Program-made: the position numbers and the translations under genes
The notes under the pieces: model-generated
The model's database searches: none
What the model was told of the DNA's origin: nothing
Seen by the model: the letters and a program-made list of their open reading frames with translations, nothing else
Source of the DNA: Schizochytrium sp. TIO01
Taxonomy: Eukaryota > Sar > Bigyra > Thraustochytrida > Thraustochytriidae
NCBI GenBank assembly: GCA_004764695.1
Contig: SMSO01000033.1
Location: 883,001-947,000 of the forward strand
Reading direction: 5' to 3'
Length of the DNA: 64,000 nt
Shown here: positions 41,401-50,400 of the stretch, one piece after another
Numbering within the stretch: position 1 is the first letter of the stretch
Layout: every line of letters begins with the position of its first letter

Positions 41401-44400
41401 AACAAGTTGCACACTAAAGTGATTTGGGCTTGCTAAGGAACTATCAAGTTCATTTCCAAAACGATCAATTGCTTGAATAGTGAACTCCTCCTGAACACCC
41501 TCCGTTGCAATAGAGCGAGCAGTATTAGTTGAGGTGAATGGGTCAGCCTCGGCTGACTTGACAACGACACCACCACTAAGATCAGTCTTTACATCACCAC
41601 CAGCAACCTTAACACTGATATCGTAGGATCCCTTAATTGAAGGGATGTAGGTCACACGGTACATTGCATTGCCGAGAGACTCCGTCGATACAGTTCCGCG
41701 ATACTGTTCTACTATATTGACAGTCGCACTACCACCTGCAAGTAAATCATCATCATTGGAAATCACTTCTATAAGGCCGCCAGGAAACTTAGTCATGGCC
41801 AGTTCAATTTCGCATGTTTGTGTGCTCGAGCAAACTGTTGTGCATCCCGCCGGGAATGAAGCAGTGATTGATAGTCCGAAAGCAGAGGGCAAAAGGTTGT
41901 CAAGAACATTTTGCAAGGTTGCCTCGTTGCTTGTCGCATTAATTTGACTACTTGTCTCACCAAGCAGGTGGATCATGAAAGAGCCACTCGACGCATCGCA
42001 AGTAAGAGTTTGGATCTCAATAGAGCTGACATGGTGTTCATAAAGCGATGTTTGGTGCGTAAGTTCAACAGCAATGCTACTAGAATCATCACTGTAGACC
42101 CTCTTATTTCCTGCAAGGCCTAAAACAGTGCGCTGAATATATACACGGGGTGGAACCTGGTTGTTATCCGAAGTAGATAGTCCCGCGGCGTTTCCTGTCA
42201 GGAGAGGCTGGTACTCACCAATGTGCGAGCCTAGAATATCAAACCGAATGGTCCATAGAGAACCAAGGGGGAGACCAAGTGTCTCGTCATACCCAAAATC
42301 ATCGCGGCTAACAGAAATGTCATTGATGTTGGTCAAGGCTTCTAGTGCCGATTCAACCTCTGAAGCGCTTGAAAACACGCCTAAATCAGAAGTAGTAGCT
42401 CCATCAAACGTAAGGGTGAATGTTCCAGATGCTGGGGCGACACCTGGAAGTACCTCACGGATGCTGATAGTAGGGCCGGAGATGGTTGTGACGATATCAT
42501 AAGAAATTAATCCTGGAATATCCCCAATAACATTCTCAAAGGTAATCAAAACTTTGACATCACTGGTGCATAGTGCTGTCGAGCTAGTAGGTGAGCCATC
42601 ACTCGTTGCAACCGAGACTGCACCAGAGGTGATATCATTAAGAGCCGTTTCTAAATCTTCCACTGTGGCCGAAGTCAAATCCAACTGGGCAGACGCAGCA
42701 GTGCTCCATGGCAAGGACACTGTAATTTCGCCTGCGGTTGCAGTACCATCACATGTAAACTCTTGGATTTCGCGACGTGCATTTGTTGCACCTTTTGTGA
42801 CTTCTGTAGCGGATGCACTAATAGAAGTAATGCCAGCGACGATGCTAGATGTAAGCAATGGAACGTCTCCAACTGGATCCAAGAATGTAATTTGGATATC
42901 TTCGGAGGCACCAGATTCGCATGCTGTTGCCTGAGAATTGAGAAACTCAACAGTAACAGAAGAAATCACCGGAAGAGATTCTAATGCACTTTCAATATCA
43001 GTAGTTGATGCGTCAAAGTCGATGGATTCAGTTTGATAGCCTGCGAAAGATAAATAGAAGCTACCCGAACTCCCTACACAATTGAGGCTCTGAACTTCAT
43101 AAACATCTGGAAGGATCTCAGCATCGATATAGATAACCTGTTCTTCAAAGCGGGGGCTATCACGAATTTCTACATCAAAGGAAAATACATCCCCAGCTAC
43201 GCCCTCGACGAGTCCCTGTCCTTGGCAGGAGGAGTCGATGGAGTCAATAGATCCGATAGACACTGTCAGAGCAAATGGGCTACCATCAATGTCCAAGCCA
43301 CTGGATCCTCCACGTACATGAAGGTCGTATTCTCCCTCAACCCAATAAGTGTACGAAACAGGGTAAGTTCCAGTTGACGCAACTGTAACAATTGAGGCAG
43401 CAGCATTAGTTCCAGAAAGCATAGAGGTACCCACACTAAGCATGGAGGGTGTCCACTCGCCCAAGTGAGATGTAAAAGTAATCCGCCAGCTGTAGCCATT
43501 ATAAGAGTTACTAGATCGCTCTACCAAGACGGTGCGGCGGCTTCCACTCACCTCTTCAGCAACACCACCCGAGGAATAGTCGTACTCAACCCACATAGTT
43601 TCGAGAGCTACACGAAGAGCAGCCGCACTGACATCGTGAGGAAGAGCGCGGGAAGTACGATCATGCCAGGTCACAGTAAAATATCCATCGGTGGAATCTT
43701 CAGCAGAAGTCACAACATCCACGACCGCCGAAGAGGAGACCACTTCCTCTGTGGAAACCCCAGGTGTTTTGATGGAGATGAGAAAGGCGTCTTCAGTTCC
43801 TGCAGCATCAATATCAACACCAGTTCCATCACGTGCGTTCGAGAAAATATCTCGTGCATAGATGTTGAATGAAGCCTCTGTTCCCGATGTAGCTGCAACA
43901 AGTCCGGACCCAGATGCAACAGAGCTAGGAGCATGGAGTTCAGCATGCTGGCAAACCACCGTGGGAGCAGCTACCGTTCCTTCTGTAAGGATTGCTTGAC
44001 TCTTGAATGTTGCGCTAACAGTGTAAGAACCAGCTTCGCGAAGTGTATATGTTCCAGCATAAGACCCATCTCCGTTGTCAACAAGGTTTGCGAACACTTG
44101 TCTGCCAGAAATGGATCCTGTGCCTTGGAGTTTTACGGAAAAATCAGTGAGCTCTCCGCCAGTTTGCTTGTTATTACCGTACGTGTCTTTCGCCTGGATC
44201 GTGAATGACGCCACGCGGCCAGCAACTGCGTTACTCAAGCCATTTCCAGTTGCCACAGTTGTTTCGTGAGAAGTTGGACCCGGCTGAACGTTCACCGTAA
44301 AGGGCGAACACTTATTCGAAGCTCCCAACCCACAGTAAATATCCGTTCCACTCTTCGTCGTAATCGAAACAGCATAGGTACCGGCGACCATTGCTGTATA

Positions 44401-47400
44401 ACTTCCAACAAACTTTCCTGCTCCGACATATTCGGGGGATACAGTAAGCGTCTCAGGGCCAACGAGAGAGACTTCAAAAGGATCTTCACCGGTTTCATCA
44501 TTGGTGAGGCGATCATTACCTTCGCTATCGCGGCTTTGAATTTCAAAAGTAGTTTGAATACCAGCCAAAACACCAGACGATTCCAATCCAGGGCCCGATG
44601 CAGTTGAGTAAGGGTAGTCCGCAGCTCCTGGAACCACAGAAACTGCAAACGGAGATCCAACAATGTGCTCTGCTCGATAGAGGTTCGCTCGAGGAATGAC
44701 CTGTCGTGCAACACTGTAAGATGACCATTGGAGGCGGATTGATGCATCCCCAGTGAGTTCTTTGTACTCAATTTTGATGTCGTGAAATGCACCAGCAGTC
44801 AATGCAAAGTTGTCCGAGCGGAATTCGTTCAGATTTGTCTCACTATTAGAGTCAACATCCCAAGCATCAATGATCAAGATATGGTCCACCCAGAGTCTAG
44901 CCCCATCATGAACAATAAGATAAAAGGTAAAGTCCTCCGATTGAGGACCCAAGAGTTTACCTTGCCAGCGTACAGAAACATAGTCCCGACCATACGGGGT
45001 AATTACACCATCACCCCAGTTGAAATCAACAGTCGAATCAACTCGAGACAAGCTCGGCGTTCCTGAAAGCCATTGATTATCAAAATAATCAGCTGAAAGA
45101 CCACCTTTCGTTAGCTGACGAATACTAAGGGCGTAGCTTCCTGTCTGAGCTGGTGTATAAGAACCAATGTATGACGGAAGACCGGGGGTCTTTTCCTCCA
45201 CAAGAAGTGCTGGGTTCTCGCCTTGAAGTGCTGAGTCGGACCCTGACTGCTCTTCAATAACCTGAGCGTCAGGTGACGTTCCGTGAAGTCCAGAAGTATC
45301 AATATTCATGCTGTCGAGATTACCAAGATCATTGTGAAAAGTGACAAACCAGCGGTAGCGACCATACCCACCACTCAGTGGGCCCTCGCGTGAAACGCTC
45401 ACTGAAGTTCCCTGCAAAAGGGATAGTTCCTCAAGAGCAACTTTCATTTCTTCCGCTGTACAGTCATGACTCAGTGCTCCTGTGTTAGCTCCACTTAGGC
45501 TGATAACAAATGAACCCGTAATAGGAGTAGGATCACCCCCCAAGATTTCAATCGATTGGATTTCATGACGCACAGGTTCAGCTACCAGTAAAGGAAGGTT
45601 TCCTAAGTTACGCAAGAATGTAATGGTCCAGCGAAACCCAGAAGAAAGATCATCGCGTTCCACGCTTACTGATGAGACAGTTTCCAAAGCTTCAAGACTA
45701 GTCGCAACATCTGCAGCACTTGCATCAAAAGCAATGTTCCCAGTGTACGCTCCTTCATAGGACAGCACAAATGTACCATTAAGTGGACTGACACCAGTTT
45801 GAATTTCCTCTACGTCTGAGCAAGGCTGAGTGGAGCAAGTGAGGCCAGCTTCATCAATAACCAACGGTGCTACATCACCTACAGGGTCAAGAAAAGTCAC
45901 CGTCCATGTCGGTGAGGATCCAGTTACCTGAACAGCAGATACGGTTTCTAGACTTAGAAGAGCATCTCTGATATCCGCAGCAGTAGCTGTGTATTGAACC
46001 TCGGCAGACGATGGCGAACTATCAAATTGAATCGTGAATGTTCCGCCAGAAACATCAATTAGGCTGATCACTTGTTCTTCCCAAACGAATGCTGAAGATG
46101 CAGACACGGTTACAGTTTGTACCTCCGTAACGCCAGTTTGGATTTCATCGAAGTAGACAGTAGAATCGGTTCCGTCAAGAGACGACCCGACAGCCTCAGA
46201 AAGCACTGGGAGAGGACCAAAATCTCCGGTAAACGTCACAGTCCAAGCATAGGTGCCACTTCCGAGGTCAGAGCGAGTAACATCAACGGAGACAATGTTA
46301 CCCAGAAGCTCCAATGCGTCCTTCATGTCTTTTGCGGAGGCATCAAATGCAATAGCAGTTGTAGTTGCAGAAAAACCTGATTGCTTGGAATACGAAGAGG
46401 TATCAAGCGTGAGAGCAAAGGTGCCACTCGAAATTGTGCTCGAGGTGCCGGTCCGGACAACTTGAGTTGCATATCTGACAGGTAGATATTGAGCTAGTCC
46501 TCCGTCAACAGCCCAACTATGGGTTCCATCAACTACACTGATATCTGAGGTCCAGAGTTCTGTGTAAAAGAGGTCAGCACCTTCAAATCCAGGCTGGGTG
46601 GAGACATCACGAACTGGACTGCCTGAAAGCTTTTTGGGCTCAATTGTAAACTCGTTTGCCATTCCCTTGACAAATTCATCCACCAGAACTGAAACACCAG
46701 AAATAGTATTGCTTACAACCTCAATGTCATCCATGTCACCATGTCTATCGACAAAGGTAATCGCGAAAGTGTAGCCGTTGAGATTGGAGACTCCTTCCAC
46801 GACATCGCTTGTAAAAGATTCCTTCGTAACATGCACTTCACCAACTGAGATTCCACTTGCATCATCAACCGAGACAAAGAGATTTGCAAGCTCATCGGCA
46901 GTGGTGCTTACCGGGTCAAAAGCAGAAGTAGCATCAGCACTTGCCCCACCAACGCGAAGACTAAGGCTTCCGCTCCATCCATTAGTTGCGGAAGAGGAGT
47001 ACACAATCACGTGCTGCACCTCGGAAACAACACCAGCGATACCGTTTACAAGGGCTGATCCAGTTGCTGTTGTCATCACTGGGCTAGCACCTGCCCGAGC
47101 AACAACGGTCGGGCTTGCAAGAGACAGTAAGCCTTGTCCTGCAGCACTCAACGTGGCAACTTTAAAAGCGTACGTGTTCTCTACTTGAAGATTTTCAGAG
47201 GTAAAAGTCTTCAAAGAAGGGTCAACAAATCCATCATAGACCAACAGCGCAGGTGTACCTGCCTGTACCTCAGAGCAAACTACGGAAGCCGCGTTATTAT
47301 CATTAGCTCCAGGTACAAAATCATAGCGTACACCAAATAGCCGACCAGATGTCCCTTGGAGGAGTGGAAGATCACCAGCCTCGGTTAAGAAGGTGACATC

Positions 47401-50400
47401 CCATTGATATCCGGGGCGTGGCGATGATACAACTGAGCGCAAAATCTCAACCTGGCCAATTGTAGAGAGACGCTCAAGGGCACGGCGCATTGTTGCAGCA
47501 GACGCATCATGTGGTAGTTCGCCGGTAGTTGCTCCGCGGAAACTTAGAGTAAAGGTACCAGCTAACGGCGCCACACCGTGTTGGAAAACACCAACACTAG
47601 CACCCAAATTGCTTCCACCCTGAAGAAGTTGGGAATCTACGTGGAGCAACTCTACGTCACCGTGAAGAGCATCGAACGTGATACTATAAGTATACACAGA
47701 GCTACTGACTGTGCGCTCGACAGACACGCCCTTGGCAGCATCGGCAGCATCAGAGACAGCTGCAAGATCATTCAAGGCACCCTCGACGACGCTTGCCTCT
47801 GCATTGTAAGTGATAGACTCAGTGGTTTCTCCAGCAATACTGAGACGGAATGTCCCCCCAGTCGCGTCAGTAATTTGAACAGTTTGAATCTCGGGTAAAG
47901 ATAGATCAGCAGAGACCACAATCCGTTGCACTTCGACCTTGACAGGCTCAGGATCTGCAACAGTGTTTTCTGCAACAGAGTCAAATCTGTACACCTGGAA
48001 ACCAGTGGCGGGTGATCCATGCATATCAGAGGAACGTGTCCAACCGATCGAGATTGAGGTGGCCTCAACATCAGTAATTGTAGGTGCACTGGGTACACCT
48101 GGCAATCCAGCTGTCAGAACGGCATACATAGGAGAGCGTTGTGATTTACCAATTTCATTGATTGCGCGAACGTAAAAACGATAGGGCCTACCTTCAGTAA
48201 GGCTTCCTGCGACATGAGAGAGAGATCCAGGCGTAAGCGCTGAAACTTCAACTCTTGGTGAAGCACTATTTGTACAGCTCAACCCGCTAGCAATAGGCTT
48301 AAACAGAGGAATTGTTTCGTAGTCCCCAGCAGCACCTGGTACCAAACCAGATGTAAACGCAACAGCATATTGGTATTGACCAGTGCTGGCGTCAACTGTA
48401 ATTCGGTGGACTTCAACAGTAATATTACCTCCGGTAGCTCCATTGAAAGCGGTTTCAATGGTGCTTTTCATAGTTGTAATATCAGCATTATAATCAATGG
48501 AAGCCGTAGAAATAACTTGAGGCACTACACCATCATCACTTGTGGACGAGGAAAGTTCGCCATGGATATACTCCAGCACGAAACTTCCAGAAATCACCTC
48601 CCCATCACAGGAGGGTTGGATCAATTGAACAGATGGATCACCACCGCCAGATTGAGTAATTGATATAGATGTCAGTCCAGCCCCAGCACTGATGCCACCA
48701 GTATTAGGAGTAAGCTTTTCAATCTCACCATGAAGTTCGAAAAATGTGATTGCCCACTCAAAAGCGTTAACAGACGGGTTTGTCTGAGTGACTTTGACCA
48801 CTCCAACCGCAGATTCGAGTGCAGTTTGTACATCTTCCTCGGAAGGCGCACTAGATCCATCGAAAGTAATCGCACCGGTTTCCAAACCTTGGTAAATGAA
48901 AGAAAGGTTGCCTTGAATAGCAGTAATATCACTAACAGAAAATGTTTGTACTGGAAGCTGTCCAAAGCTGATGGAGGAACCAAACGTTCCACTACCATCG
49001 TCACGGAAGATGTCGTATCCAGTGATTCGACTGCCGCCATTATCTGTTGGAGATTTCCAAAAGATACCAGCCATAGCGTCACCTGATCCGCTGGTTCCAT
49101 CGTGGGTCATAAAAGGGTCACGGCGAGGCTGTGTGGGGGCCGCTGGTGCTTTAGGAGCATCCTTTGCGATGAATATGGATTCAGCAGAGAAGGCACCAAT
49201 GCCAATTGCATTTAATGCGCGGACCTTTGCACGGTAGCGACGGCCAGGTATCAAAACAAACTTCGAGGAAGTATCAAAGGCCGTCACGTGGTCGAGACCA
49301 GTTCCGTCAAAAACCATCGCGAAATCGCCACCGGCCCACTCGTCCATCCATAGTTCGTAACCTGTGATTGGAGAGCCTCCTGTATTTGGTGGATGAGACC
49401 AAGCAATTACAAGAGATGTGGATGTAGCAGACCGCAAAACAGGTGCAGAAGGTTGGCCCGGAGTGGCGTGCTGAGGAGCTGCAACGGCAGGTGAAGTATC
49501 AGTAGGACTTCCGTAGGAGCAGCATTCTGGGCAGGTTTCCAAGCACGTTGTTCTTGCCGAGACGCGAACATAGTAACGCTGTCCGAGCGTGAGACCTGTA
49601 ATATCATAAACGTAAGGTTCCCCAGTGCTCAAGTCAGTAATCTCGCCGGTTTGATAGTCAGCAGACTGTGTACCTGGAGTTGTTTCAGAGATAGTGATAG
49701 TTGGAAGGTTGCTTGAGTAGCCTCCAACTAGACTAGAGTCTGTAGCCGTGAGGGGTCGAACATTTCCAATGTTGCAAACCGGAGAGGACTCTCCCCTACA
49801 CGAGGCAAATGTTACATCCCAGCGAATAAAAGCGCCATCAACAGCATCTACAATCTTTTCGACGTTCACTGTGCCAACCAAACTCAGAGATTCAAGAGCT
49901 TCCTTAACTATAGCTGCTGAGGCTGTGGCAGGAATTTCTGTAGTCGTTTCGGTTGCGCCAAGATCATCCTCGAATGTGAGCTGGAAAGTACCTCCAAGGG
50001 AGTCGGATCCTTCCTGCAGCGTTGCAACAGATACAACTGCAGTCTCGCCTGCATTCGTGGTGATGAGCTCATCATACGATGGCTCAAGCTCGGCGATGTT
50101 ATAGCTTGCGAAAGGGAATGCTCCCGGGTTAGAAGAAAACGTAATCGTCCAGACGTATGCACCTCCTGGAACTTCAGGACCAGAACGAAGAACATCCACA
50201 GTACCTACATTAGGGAGCTCTTCAAGACGACTCTTCATGACGGACTCTTCAGCGTTGTAGTCGATACCCCGCGTTGTATGCCCCCGCAACGTCAACGTGA
50301 ATTCTCCCTGAATTGAGTTACCTCGCACACTTGTGATAGAACTGCATTCACTGGAGCTATCATCGTCAGCACAAATGACAATTGCTGCATTGTTGCCACG

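Larger units (their letters stand above)
37030..45200 (-). other. Central block: filamin-type Ig repeats, three PA14 domains and modules 19-28
   Basis: About eight filamin/ABP280-type repeats are recognised by the pattern GxGLxxxxAGxxxxFxIxAxDxxGN near the start, xxGxYxxxYxxxxxGxYxxxV in the middle and xxGSPFxVxVxPG at the end (for example AGRVASFTIQAKDTYGNN near 44200). Several are split by modules, and all three PA14 domains sit between a filamin strand and the closing GSPFxV strand. This composition is found nowhere else in the protein and divides two FN3-rich arms. Confidence 0.7.

Noticed and set aside
37070-45110. PA14 domains as a sign of a toxin
   Set aside because: PA14 is widespread in adhesins, glycosidases and surface proteins, and nothing else here resembles a toxin.
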